The notes under the pieces: model-generated
What the model was told of the DNA's origin: nothing
What the model saw: only the letters and a program-made list of their open reading frames with translations
The model's database searches: none
Shown: positions 20,084 through 31,229 of the stretch, piece by piece
How the letters are laid out: every line of letters begins with the position of its first letter
How positions within the stretch are numbered: the stretch's first letter is position 1
Origin: Zea mays
Taxonomy: Eukaryota; Streptophyta; Magnoliopsida; Poales; Poaceae
Direction: 5' to 3'
Assembly (NCBI RefSeq): GCF_902167145.1
Contig: NC_050096.1
Coordinates: 294,822,200-294,886,199, forward strand
Length of the DNA stretch: 64,000 bases
Program-made: the position numbers and the translations under genes

Positions 20084-22461
20084 CTAACGACGCGTGCCTC
20101 TGCCTCCCCAGCATGCTGGCAGCCGGAAATACCATGGTCTCCTGCCATCTGCCAATCCGCTGCAGCCGCACCTTCCATCATCCGCTAGTGCCTTCCCACA
20201 TCTGTAGCACAGATGACTACCGCACCTGCAACCAAACTCTTTCACGGTTATTACAACAAAAAAGATCAGAGTCACCAGAAGGCGACGTGCTTATTAACTT
20301 AACTTACACGCAGATAATGTGGGCGCAACCCACGGCGAGCTCAATCATGTGGTGGCAGCTCTCGCACCGCTGCCACAGCCGCTGCCTCGCAAGCTTCTGG
20401 AGCGCCACGTCCTCAGGGCCGCCACCGTGGGGGTACCGCCTCCGGTACTCGGGGCAGCTCAACGGCCCGTGCCACGGCACCTTGCACTCCACGCACATGG
20501 GCCCTCCGCACTCCGCGCACTCCCTGAACGTCGCAGGGTACTCTGGGCTCAGCGACCCTCGCAGCACCTCGCTCAGGGGCATCAGCGCCGAGCACCTCGG
20601 GTACGGGCAGTACACCCTCAGGCTCGGGTGGATACTCATCTGCTCCTCCTCCTCCTCCTCCTTCAGCCGCCGCTGCGCCATCATCCCCACAAGCCGTGGC
20701 GACAGCAACGCTGCTGCGCCCTCCGCGCCGAGCTTGGTCGCGCAACCAGGCTGCGGGCAGCGCGGGGCCAGCCCGCCGAGTAGCCTCATTTTCATGTGCG
20801 TCTTCATGCAGACGAGGCAAAAGCGGTGCGCGCAGCCTTCCACCGCGTGCATCTTCCTGCTGTCCACGTCCTCCAGGCAGATCCTGCATGTCTCCGTTCT
20901 CTCCTTTGTTGTGGAGAGGTACCTGCCGATCTCCGCCTCCAGTTCCACCTCCTTTGCTAGCTTCACAGCGTTGCCGACTTGGCCTTGCTCAGCAAGTGAT
21001 ATCTCGCATCGCTCGAATTGCTTTTGTGCTGACAGAGCCTGGCTGATCATATCTGCAAGCTGCTCGTCACCTGCTGGACGAGAAAGCCCAACCATCTGCG
21101 AGTATAAAACACGGCGTTAATTAGGGATGTTTGGAAGAACGTGCAGTGTATCTTTCTATATACGAGATAGTACCTATTATCAGTCTTATGTTACAGAATG
21201 AAATATTAGTTCAAGCATTTCAGCCCTGGAGTTTACATCATTACATATACTCAGATTATTTTATCTAAACAAGAAAGAGCATGATCTGTGCACAGGAGGA
21301 TACAGATGAAAGACCAGCACTGAACTTAGCATGTGAATCTAACATATTAAGAATCTAATGTGGTCACCTGTCCTACTACCAACTATGGCTTCACTTCCCA
21401 CGCCCAGCACATGCAAAAATAGTGCAAAACAAGCACTCGAACTCACACCTCTCTGCTCTAGAAATTTGTGGCTAACCACCAGACTATATGTACTTCAATG
21501 TTTAAAATAAACAATAATTATATTTACAGCCTAGCCGCCGCTCCCCATATTCTCCCATCCAGTGTCAATGCACTGATACATATCTAGTGATGTATTAATC
21601 AGTCTATATCACTGAGGCAATATATTTGGTGCACATATTAAATCATGTCCATCGGATCAGATCCAACAAACAGCTTCGGTTTTGGAGAAAAAAATCCTCC
21701 CGCAACCTCTCTTCCTGCCCTGATACGTATGTGAACTTTTTTTTTCTTGAATAAGCCGTTAGATCTAATATAGATGATTTTGATTTAACATGTGTATCAC
21801 ATGCATATGCACCAGATACGTTGCGTAGATAATAAAATTTCACCGGAGGTTCCAATAATAAAAGCAACGAATTTAAACATACTGCAACCAAATGAAGGAA
21901 ACAGATAAATATGATCAATATCACACCCCTACAAGTACGAAAACAAAATAAAATACGATCAATATCAGGCTCTCTACAAGTGCGCAGTGATCTTCGATCG
22001 ATCCTGCATTTCGTTTAAAACAAACAGTGACGTACACAGTTGTACAGCAGCCTGTGATCGGTGAAGGCCTTGACGCTGGTGATGCCCATCCTGATCGCGG
22101 TACGGAGGCCCTCCACGAGCGCCATCGCCTCCAGCAGCACCTGTCCGACATCGCCGCCGCCGCCGTCGTGCCCGCTCACAAATCCTGACGCGGGTTTGTG
22201 CCCCCCGACCACAACATCTCCCTGCGGCCCGCACACGGCCACCGCTAGCACCGGCGTTCCGGGGTCTCCGTCGGCAAGGCCTACCATCTCGTCGGCGATC
22301 AACATTTGCTGTCCCTTACAGAAGACGCCGAACATTGGATGCGCCGAAGAGGGAGATGAGGTGGATGAGGCGGTATTGGGAGAGAAAAAGGAGGGGTTGA
22401 CGCGGACGGAGGCTCGGCCGCGTACGCGCACCGCGGCGAGTTGGTCGCCGGTGGCGGCCAT
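20084..22461 (-). CDS. RBR (RING1-IBR-RING2) E3 ubiquitin ligase with N-terminal RNase H-like domain, three exons
   Basis: Exon 1 22461-22036, intron 22035-21096 (TGT|GTACGT ... TCGCAG|ATG), exon 2 21095-20308, intron 20307-20226 (GT|GTAAGTT ... TTGCAG|G), exon 3 20225-20084; 1356 coding bases, 451 residues, phases consistent. Residues 45-142 form an RNase H-like domain (EAMALVEGLRTAIRMGI). RING1 begins CRICLEDV (C212) and runs to C260; IBR has C305, C310, C335, C338, C343, C346, H351, C356; RING2 begins CESC (C386) with GCAHIIC, whose C404 is the expected catalytic cysteine accepting ubiquitin. It should transfer ubiquitin from E2 to substrates through a Cys thioester; substrate unknown. Start at 22461 is the first ATG in good context; an in-frame ATG at 22536 would add 25 residues. 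No break seen, so probably a working gene, flanked by hAT elements on both sides. Confidence 0.88.
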
Positions 22462-23009
22462 GATGGAAAACCCAGTTGGGGTTGGGCACCGCATGGAGAT
22501 AGATGGATGCGAAGTTTTTATTTCATCGTATCTCACCGCTGCACTGGGCCGGGCCGGGCCGGCTCAATACAATCACTGGTACGTACGGTACGGTACAGTG
22601 ACGAAGCAGATTCAGGGCACCTTTTTTTTTATCCAAGCGGGCTTGGAAATTGGAATGGCCACGAGCAGAACGCATCGGCGCTTGGCGCTCGGTGGCTGTG
22701 CCTGCAGGCACGACGCCACGGCCCACGAGCAGCAGCTCGCTAGCGTCGTCCACGAGCAGCAGCCACGCGCGAGCCGGGACTGTGCACGCTGGCATCGTCG
22801 TCCGGGCCGCTTTGCCAGGCTTGAGCACCACGGGTCGCTGGGGAGCCAACTCCTCTATGTTTTGCTCAGCCTTGTCCACGATGGTCACCGGCGGCCATGG
22901 TGAGGAGATAGATTCTCCCACCAATGCCGTGGAAGTTGAGCATCAAGGTGCTTGTCGTCGAAGATTTGGAGGCTCGCTCACTGCTGGTGGTACGGAGGCC
23001 TACAGGTAC
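22462..23009 (-). promoter_or_regulatory. Upstream region of the RBR gene
   Basis: 548 bp between the RBR start codon and the hAT-2 element. GC-rich; includes a near-palindromic GTACGTACGGTACGGTAC stretch near 22579. A minus-strand frame at 22523-22924 (133 codons) has no recognised domain. It could be a gene fragment or chance reading in GC-rich DNA. No convincing TATA box seen. Confidence 0.4.
23002..23009. repeat. Target-site duplication (left) of hAT-2
   Basis: ACAGGTAC; matches ACAGGCAC at 25365-25372 with one mismatch. Eight bases is the hAT superfamily length. Confidence 0.85.
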
Positions 23010-25364
23010 CGGTGGCGGATCCAGAAATTAGCTAAGACCCGGGCCGAAGCGACCATAAACTTTAATAGTAGCATATAAAAAAATTGTACGGCGAAACAAC
23101 ATTGTCATATATGTTAAAGATGACATACAAGTTATGACGTAGCTCCTTCCAAATATATCATGTCAACATCAACATCAGTGCTTCTTGCTCCAGAACCTCG
23201 AAGCAAATCATATTAAAAATGTGGCTTGAAAGGTAATGTTAAATAAATTTAATAATATTAGTAATTGGTACATACCACTAGTACGAGGTAGATTCACCCT
23301 GCGGGTTCTCATGCCTTGAAAATAATCCAATATCTTTGCATCATCAATGCTTGTAAATATATCCCTCTCAATATAACACACCATACGATGGTTAAGCCAT
23401 TCGTCTCCTGTCTTATTCCGCAACTCAGTTTTAATGATATTCATAGATGAGAAAGCTCTCTCCACAGATGTTGTTGCCACTGGTAAAATCAAAGCTAACT
23501 CAATGAGACGATATACAAATGGAAAGACAACATGCCTGTCACTCTGAACCATTCTCACAGCAAGATCGCCTAGGTCATTACAACTTAGAATATCTGGATC
23601 AGCTCTCATATCAATAATGAATATCTCAAGTTGGTCTTTCAAAACTATGCAATCATATGTAGAGAAGTCTGCATCATACAATTTAGCAAGCTCAATTAAC
23701 TTATCTCCATCAAAATTGGCAAAAGAATTTCTTGGATCAAGGCAGGCAATGTATCTCAATAATTGGGTAGATCTTTCACCAAAACGGTTGTTCAACTCCA
23801 CAATAAGTTGGTCAAGCACCACATTAAATATTTCATGTTTCAAGTGATGATGGTAAGTTATCAACTGACCTCCACGACCTCTTGAGCAACCTCTAGCAGT
23901 GATTGTATCCAACATGTTTGGCACAATGATATTATATTGAATACAAAATGATTTAGTATCCTCAAAGAGATCTTCCCATCCATGTTGTCTAATTTCATCA
24001 ATTTGTTGCAATGTGGCACCAATCAGTCATATGGCACGAACAATATTTTGATCTTTCTTTTGCAAGCATTGGGATAAATCATTAGTCTTACCCAATAATT
24101 TGATAACAAAATGCATAATAAGCACAAACTCAAAAGTCTCCATTTGTTTTAGCAAACCAGATGCAGTAGTTCTTTGAGAACTAGAACCATCTTGACATAT
24201 ATTCTCTAATACCTCTAAGACTGCTTTCCACATATAATGAAGACGACACAATGTTTTGTGGTGTGATCCCCACCGAGTGTCCCCGGGCCTTGCAAGATTA
24301 GTTGCTTGGTTTTTCCCTCTTCCCGGAAAAATTTCACCCATTTCCAAACTATGCACAAGGTTGTCATGATGTTCTTGGGCCAACTGATATATATGGCCAA
24401 TTGGTTGACATGGACCCTGTAACAAATACTCTCTTCTAACAGCATCTCTAATGTTAACATCGTATTCATCAATTGGTTTTCTAAGCCCAGGATCAGCAAC
24501 TATATCGAATAACTGCTCAGAAGGTGGAATTTCTTGCTCTTGTTCATGTGAAGTTGGATTTACTACTGCCTTAACAATAGCCTCCTCGGTTGCAATTTCT
24601 TGGGCTTGATTGTTACTAGTTCCGGTTTCCACTGTTGGTTGAGAATTGATGTTTGATCTTGGCTGCACATTAGGCACAACGGGTGTGAGAGTTGGAGAAA
24701 AAAATGATTGCAATGTTCTATGTCTCTTCTTCATTTTGATTGTTACTGCCTTACACTCTGAGGGCTGTTCCTTGCACACAAACAGTGGGAAGCACGGTTA
24801 GCACAACTGCACAAGGCACGAGCAGCGACGGCGAGGAGCTACATACCTACAGTAGTCTGCACTCTGCAGGGTCTGAACTCTGAAGCCGAGAAAGCGAACT
24901 AGCGAAGCCGAGAAAGCGAACTAGCGAAGCCGAGCGAGCAGGCTGCAGGGACTGCCGGACTGGGCTGGGGCGCGGCGGAGAGGCGTCAGGGCGGCGCGCC
25001 GGCGCGACGGAGATGCGAAGAGGCGCCCAGTCGCCAGGCGCGCGCGGTGGACTGGGCGGCGCCGGCTCGGCGCTCGGTGGTCTAGGCTGGGGCGCTGTCG
25101 CGCTAGGCGAGCGCTCGGTGGACGGGCTGGACTAGGGTCTGGGTGGCGTGGCGGCGGGTTGGGGTCTGGGCGCGCGGCGGCGGCGGACTAGGGTCTGGGC
25201 GCGCGGCGGTGGCGGACTGCGGTCTGGGGCACGGGAGTACGGGACGCGGCGAGTAGGCGAGTAGGCGTTCTGCTCTGGCGGTCTGGCCCAGTATCTTTAA
25301 AAAATTAAATGGGCCTGTGCCCCGGGCCGTGGCCCAGGCGGCCATGGGCCTGGGTCCGCCCCTG
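23010..25364 (-). mobile_element. hAT-2, internally deleted hAT transposon, 2355 bp
   Basis: Imperfect terminal inverted repeats: left CGGTGGCGGATCCAG, right (reverse complement) CAGGGGCGGACCCAG, which is the common plant hAT end. Eight-base TSD on both sides with one mismatch. Inside is a minus-strand transposase remnant lacking its N-terminal middle, then a GC-rich right end (24780-25364) with GCGAGCGCTCGG-type repeats. It lies 549 bp upstream of the RBR start codon. Confidence 0.85.
23208..24779 (-). pseudogene. hAT transposase remnant (TTF-type zinc finger/hAT dimerisation family), truncated
   Basis: One minus-strand frame broken by TGA at 24027-24029. N-terminus KKRHRTLQSFFSP is typical of the plant family with a TTF-type zinc finger. 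The sequence jumps from REYLLQGPCQPIGHIYQ straight to LAQEHHDNLVHSLEMGE, so the zinc finger and the first part of the catalytic region are deleted. The later part is kept: ARPGDTRWGSHHKTL, and the dimerisation block LPVATTSVERAFSSMNIIKT. A GTATGT donor after LPRTSG suggests a last intron and a short final exon left of 23290. Not functional. Confidence 0.82.
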
Positions 25365-25372
25365 ACAGGCAC
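25365..25372. repeat. Target-site duplication (right) of hAT-2
   Basis: ACAGGCAC, partner of 23002-23009. Confidence 0.85.
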
Positions 25373-28300
25373 CATGGCGCAACTCGAGGACCCCGACCAT
25401 CCATGAGCGAGTACGTGCATGCCTATGTTAGATGAAATATCTGGCTTGTAAAAGATGGGGAGTGAGAACTGTACAGTGGATAGATATTAAAACGGTTTTC
25501 TAAATAAAAGAGACAACAGAGAGACTATGTTATATAATAGAGTGTATATAAATATAGTCCACTCATAAATACAGAAGTAAATGTGTTTGTATAGCATCGG
25601 ATATATAGAACAGACGACGAATTCGTACAGTGAGATGTGAAACGTCGGTTACTACTTGAGTTATGAGCTAAAGACGTCTATGTCTCTTCGTCTAGAGACA
25701 ACTTCACGATTTTTTTTTTTTGCAAAAACCACCTTTAAAACACATCAAAAGCATTTACATTAAACATCATGGTACGTACTCTTAAATCACACCTTAAAAA
25801 AGAGGATGCCATTGCATCGAAACGAGCTAGACAAACTAGACACGCCCCTCTTGCATCATATAAGTGAGATCTAGGCAGTAACGGACCCAAAAATCTTTAA
25901 GAGCATGAACAAATATAATAATTATATTATATATATAGCTTTGTCTATTTTCTACCCACGTTTAACTATATTTTACTATTTGGTACATATTTACATGTTC
26001 GGATGAGCATGTGGAAGATCACAGACATATACCTGCACTTATGTCCGCTCTGGATCTAGGCTAGCTAGGTTTAGTTTCTTTATAAGCTCTAGCAAGCAAC
26101 GTAACCAAACACACCCATACAAATGTGCTTGATCTTACACATTGACACTCGTGATGGTGATGGTGACAATGACTATATATTACTGATTAAATGCATGTGC
26201 TAATACCTTTACCTTACATATATGGTTATGGAGCCATGTCTATCGACAGAAATCATGGCTGATGTTCCAGTTTTATTGAACACACGCGACAACGCGCGGG
26301 TGAGAGACTAGGGGTGAAAACGAGTCGAGACTTGACTCATCTCGCTGCGACTCACTCATGCAACGAGCCGATCTCGCCCATTTGACGAGCTTGAAAAGGT
26401 GGATCGCCTTAGTTCGCCGAGCCAACAAGCCTAGTCATAAATATGAATTTATTCACTAAATTATAATATACAAACTTAAAAGTATTTTAAATAACATATT
26501 TTAAATTAGTAAAATAGATATATTACTAATATAATATAGAAAATAGATTAATTTTGTATAGTAATCTAAAATAACATAGATTAATTGTCTACTTAGTACT
26601 AATACTAGGTATATGCCCGTGAGTTGCTACGAAATTAATATAATAAAATACAACAATTTTGGTATATCAATGTATTTTATCATATCAATTTTGTAACAAC
26701 ACACAAACATATACCTCTCGAGATGATATTCTATATCAACAAGCATGTTAGAGATAAAGCTCTAATACTTCAATTAGCATACTAAACATTAGATCTATCT
26801 AGTGCCATGCTCACTTTTGCATCTCCCCATCAAAGAACCTTCCGAAAAAGGACCCTCAAGGAATATGTGAAACCATTGCTTCCCTGTTTGGAAGTCGCTT
26901 TGCCTGCAGTAGTTAAGAACGAGAACAATCTTTTGTTCTTGTATAATATGATTGAAGATGGTCGCATGTGATCTAAAAATGATATAATTGAGATGTTAAA
27001 AGCATTCTCTTTTTATAAAGAAACCTGAATATTTCAGATCAGAAGTATCATTGCAAGTGACCTCGAGTCAGCTTGGATTGCTGAATATTCCACATATTCA
27101 TCAACCAAAATTAGGATATGCATTTTGCTTTCAAGCGTCAATAAAAAAAGGATGCACGAATCTGCATTGCAGATCAGACACCGATGAGTTGACCAAACCA
27201 AGCTATTTTAAGTCTGAGATCAGTAAACTGAAAAAGCATGCATGAATCATCATTGCAAGAGAAGACAGAAGAACTGTTTAGGTTCAAACAACAGAAAGTA
27301 AGTATAGTAATAACCAAATATATTTTTACAAACATCATACAATGCTTGCTAAGAAAACGTGATTTACAATGAAGTATTTTGAACATATTAAATACCTATG
27401 TTGTTAGAGTCTAGGTTTCAAATGAAATTAATAGAAGTTGCCCTCTGAAATTGTGATTCCTATTGAATATCCTGCATTTAGAACCTAGATTTGTACCTAG
27501 TGAGTGTGTTCATGGCTACAGAGGCTAAATGAGCACAATTCACTAAAAGGTATATTTTTTATTTTCTACTTTATGTGCTTTTCATTAACTAGAGATTGAA
27601 AGTTATTTATTCTGAATTATTTAAATACACCTACAAGTGTGTTTCCCGTCGCTGTAGGGTCCTCCCCTGCCATAGCGACCAGAGAGGAGGGAGCCACCGC
27701 CGGTGCGGGCATGCGCGCATCCGCTGGGAGAAGCGCTAGTGGGGGTTTTGAATAGTTATGCAATTAGTCATCTTGTATTTCAGATCTCTCGCTAGCCAAA
27801 TAATGACAAGAGATATTATTTGGTTCGGTTTATTGAACTTATCTTGGAAAGTGAACACAAGAAAACACAAAAAAATATTTTTAGCATCTTATACGCAACA
27901 TCCCTTCATAAGTTTTAATATGTATACCTCACTCCTAAAAGACATCGGAGTCATGTTTGAGGAAAGTACACTGATAGTACCATATTTTTTCTGTTTTATA
28001 ACTACATCAGTGGAGCATATGAACTACTTGTTAGTTAACTTTTCAGATTTGGAAAAATTATTGGACACCTTTGAAGTGTGACCATCATATCCATGAAGCA
28101 TGAACTATAGAAATAGGGGATGTCTACTTTGCAACCTGAAAATAAAACACAAGTAATCACTAAAGAATTATGCAATTCTGTAAAATAATGTAAAATCGAG
28201 TTACAAAAAATCACTAAGCATGCAGTTTTGGTAAATCAAATTGACTTCTCTGCAATGCTAACCCATCAGTGACTCAGTTAGGAAATTTGAGTAACTAAAT

Positions 28301-28441
28301 TCAGAGCATCTCTAAAAATTCAAGTGCCTAAATTGTGCATTAAAACTTAAATGAACATGAATACACTATGTGATAATGAAAGATGCAATAGTCTAATTAG
28401 TTTACAATTTCATCTACTACCACATACAGGGATTAGAAAAC
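25373..28441. other. AT-rich intergenic region, no recognisable gene
   Basis: About 3.1 kb between hAT-2 and the Huck-type element. It holds short ORFs only (27051-27245; 27758-28081, 107 codons) with no known domain or codon signal. At 26320 a stretch starting CTAGGGGTGAAAACGAGTCG looks like the end of a small hAT-like element and runs into a strongly AT-rich tract (26440-26620). At about 26625 TATATGCCCGTGAGTTGCTACG resembles the end of another small transposon. Neither could be bounded. A GC-rich island lies at 27650-27740. Confidence 0.5.
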
Positions 28442-28947
28442 TGTCGGGTACCATAATTAGGGGTACCCCCAACACTCCTAAACACGGCTGGTAACCACCA
28501 TCAGCACAAGCTGTAGAGACTGATGGGCACGATTCAGGTCAAGGCTTCGTCTACTCAAGGGACGCGATCTCGCCTCGCCCGAGCCCAGCCTCGGGCGGGA
28601 ACAGTAGTCCCAGACGAATTCACGCCTCGCCCGAGGGCCTCCTCAAGCAACGGGCGCACCCTCGACTCGCCCGAAGCCCAGCTCGGGCAGGCTTCATAGT
28701 GAAGCAACCTTGGCCAAATCGCCTCACCAACCGACCGTATCGCAGGCGCATTCAATGCGAGGATCGTCTGACACCTTATCCTGACACACGTGCCTCAGTC
28801 GGCAAGGTCGAAGTGACCGCAGTCACTTCGCCCTTCCACTGACCGACCTGATAGGAAAACAGCGCCGCTCGCCTCGCTCCGACTGTTGTGCCACCCGCCA
28901 GGGTGAAGCTGACAACAGTCAAGTTCAGCCTCAGGCGCAACAGGAAT

Positions 28948-29335
28948 CTCCGCCTCGCCCGACCCCCGGGGCTCGGCCTCAACCTCGGCCTCGGAGGGTG
29001 GTCTCCGCCTCGCCCGACCCCAGGGCTCGGCCTCAACCTCGGCCTCGGAGGGTGGTCTCCGCCTCGCCCGACCCCAGGGCTCAGCCTCAACCTCGGCCTC
29101 GGAGGGTGGTCTCTGCCTCGCCCGACCCCAGGGCTCGGCCTCAACCTCGGCCTTGGAAGGTGGTCTCCGCCTCGCCCGACCCTAGGGCTCGGCCTCAACC
29201 TCGGCCTCAGAAGGTGGTCTCCGCCTCGCCCGACCCCAGGGCTCGGCCTCAACCTCGACCTCGGGAGGAATCGCGTCCTCGCCCGACCCCGGCCTCGACC
29301 TCGGCCTCAGGAGGAGTCTCCGCTTTGCCCGACCT
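28948..29335. repeat. 54-bp minisatellite in Huck-type LTR
   Basis: About six to seven copies of a unit beginning TCCGCCTCGCCCGACCCCAG and ending CTCGGAGGGTGGTC, the last ones more diverged. Long open frames on both strands through it (28776-29252 minus, 28888-29442 plus) follow from the repeat length being a multiple of three and are not genes. Confidence 0.9.
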
Positions 29336-29716
29336 TAGGCTCGGACCGACCGCGCCACGGGGGATACATCATTACCCTACCCCTAGCTAGCTCAGGCTAC
29401 GGGGGAACAAGACCGGCGTCCCATCCAGGCTCGCCCTGGTAACAAGTAATGATGGCTCCCCGCGTGCGTTCATGACGACGGTGGTTCTCAGCCCCCTACG
29501 GAAGCAAGGAGACGTCAGTAAGGTCCTAGAAGCCCCGACAGCTATGCTTCTACAAGGCTCAAGCGCTCCTCCGACGGCCACGATACCGCGTACACAGGGC
29601 TCTAGCACCTCTCCGACAGCCACGTTAGCATGTACACAGAGCTCAGGCACCTCTCTGTCGGACACGTTAGCGCATAGCTACACCCCCATTGTACACCTGG
29701 ACCCTCTCCTTGCATC

Positions 29717-29723
29717 TATAAAA
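29717..29723 (+). promoter_or_regulatory. TATA box of Huck-type LTR 1
   Basis: TATAAAA in GCATCTATAAAAGGAAGG. The equivalent box lies on the minus strand at 58331-58337 in the second Huck-type LTR. Confidence 0.75.
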
Positions 29724-29974
29724 GGAAGGTCCAGGGCCTTCATGCAAGAGGGTCGCGCGAGAGAAGGAGCTGACGAACAGGCTCACTCTCTCTCTCTCTC
29801 TCTCGCGAACGCTTGTAACCCCTACTGCAAGCACACCCCCCGTGGCGCGGGGCAACACGAGCCGCGTTTTCCTCCCTTTGTTCCGTCTCGCGCCAACCCA
29901 TCTGGGCTGGGACACGCAGCGACAAATTAACTCGTCGGTCCAGGGACCCCCCCTCGGGGTCGAAACGCCGACAG

Positions 29975-29992
29975 TTGGCGCGCCAGGTAGGG
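29975..29992 (+). other. Primer-binding site of Huck-type element 1
   Basis: TTGGCGCGCCAGGTAGGG, one base after the LTR end. This is the common primer site of Huck/Cinful-like maize Gypsy elements. tRNA not assigned. Confidence 0.8.
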
Positions 29993-30033
29993 GCCTGCTG
30001 CGTGTTGACGAACAACTTCCCGTTGAGTTCCAG

Positions 30034-30272
30034 ATGGGTAGTCTCCAGCAACCTCTTCAGCCCGGAACGCTACTCCGCTTCGGGAGTCTCGAGTTCATGT
30101 CCCTCGACGGCAGCTACGACATGGTACTCCTCCCCCCGCAGCGCGACAGCGACGACGACGACCGTCAGCTCGCCCGGCGGCGGCGAACTCGACGACGTCT
30201 TCCCCCCGTAGCGGAAGAGCAGCATCCGGGTTTGTCCCGCCGCCTACCTCGCCGCAGGAGGAGGAGGCAGGG
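30034..30272 (+). CDS. gag: Huck-type gag, 5' fragment
   Basis: Starts at the ATG at 30034, 60 bases after the LTR. About 80 codons: an ordinary N-terminus (MGSLQQPLQPGTLLRFGSLE) and an Arg-rich stretch. It is cut by the Opie-type 3' LTR at 30273 and gag resumes at 53590. No stop in this part. Confidence 0.8.
30268..30272. repeat. Target-site duplication (left) of Opie-type copy B
   Basis: CAGGG before TGATAGTCGCC; the partner at 53585-53589 is CGGGG, one mismatch. Confidence 0.8.
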
Positions 30273-30834
30273 TGATAGTCGCCTAGAGGGGGGTGAATAG
30301 GGCGAAACTAAAATTTACAAATATGAACACAACTACAAGTCGGGTTAGTGTTAGAAATATAAACGAGTCCGCGAGAGAGGGGGCAAAACAAATTGCAAGC
30401 AAATGAAGAGTGTGACACGCGGATTTGTTTTACCGAGGTTCGGTTCTCGCAAACCTACTCCCCGTTGAGGAGGCCACAAAGGCCGGGTCTCTTTCAACCC
30501 TTCCCTCTCTCAAACGGTCCCTCAGACCGAGTGAGCTTCTCTTTTCAAATCAAAACCGGGAACAAAACTTCCCCGCAAGGGCCACCACACAATTGGTGCC
30601 TCTTGCCTTGATTACAATGGAGTTTTGATCACAAGAACAAGTGAGAAAGAAAAGAACCAATCCAAGCGCAAGAGCTCAAAAGAACACGGCAAATCTCTCT
30701 CGCTAATCACTAAAGCCTTGTGTGGAATTGGAGAGGATTTGATCTCTTTGGTGTGTCTAGAATTGAATGCCTAGCTCTTGTAAGTGGTTGAGAAGTGGGG
30801 AACTTGGATGCAATGAATGGTGGGGTGGTTGGGG

Positions 30835-30842
30835 TATTTATA
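30835..30842 (-). promoter_or_regulatory. TATA box in Opie copy B 3' LTR
   Basis: TATTTATA on +, TATAAATA on minus, in GGGGCTATAAATACCCC. Same position in the 5' LTR at 52839-52846. Confidence 0.7.
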
Positions 30843-31224
30843 GCCCCAACCACCATACATAACCGTTGGTGGAGGCTGTCTGTCGTATGGTGCACTGGAC
30901 AGTCCGGTGCACACCGGACATGTCCGGTGCGCCAGCCACGTCACCAATGCCGTTGGATTCCGACCGTTGGAGCTTCTGTCTTCTAGGCCTGCCTGGGTGT
31001 CCGGTGCACACCGGACATGTACTGTTCAATGTCCGGTGTGCCAACGCGCGCGTGCCTGACTTCTGCGCGCTTCTGGCGCGCATTGAATGCACCTGCAGGT
31101 GACCGTTGGCGCGAAGTAGCCGTTGCTCCGTGGTTGCACCGGACAGTCCGGTGTACACCGGACATGTCCGGTGAATTATAGCGGAGCAGCCGCTGCGTTA
31201 TCCCGAGGCTGGCGAGTTCCGGAG

Positions 31225-31229
31225 GCCGC
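31225..31229. repeat. Target-site duplication (left) of env-bearing Sirevirus
   Basis: GCCGC before TGAAAGGATC; exact copy at 45093-45097. Confidence 0.93.

Larger units (their letters stand above)
28442..29973 (+). repeat. 5' LTR of Huck-type element 1
   Basis: 1532 bp from TGTCGGGTACC to AAACGCCGACA. GC-rich, with a 54-bp minisatellite (about 28948-29335), a TATA box near its 3' third and a (TC)n run at about 29787-29806. Shares its plan with the LTR at 58108-59532. Confidence 0.92.
30273..31229 (-). repeat. 3' LTR of Opie copy B, distal part
   Basis: On + begins TGATAGTCGCCTAGAGG (the LTR 3' end) and matches 52276-53232. Contains the minus-strand TATA box at 30835-30842 and palindromes 30890-31175. 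Broken at 31229 by the env-bearing Sirevirus. Confidence 0.93.

Noticed and set aside
20113..21120. Long + strand open frame (335 codons) opposite the RBR exon 2
   Set aside because: Shadow of a GC-rich exon; no domain, and the minus strand has clear RBR motifs and splice sites.
22523..22924. 133-codon minus frame upstream of the RBR gene as a separate gene
   Set aside because: No recognised domain and no start or splice context; kept only as a remark in the upstream region.
26320..26660. Ends of one or two small transposons (CTAGGGGTGAAAACG; TATATGCCCGTGAGTTGC)
   Set aside because: Matching opposite ends and TSDs could not be found, so no bounded element is reported.
27758..28081. 107-codon frame in the intergenic region
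   Set aside because: AT-rich, no domain, no splice or promoter context; likely chance.
28776..29442. Pro/Arg-rich open frames on both strands in the Huck LTR
   Set aside because: Produced by a 54-bp minisatellite whose length is a multiple of three.
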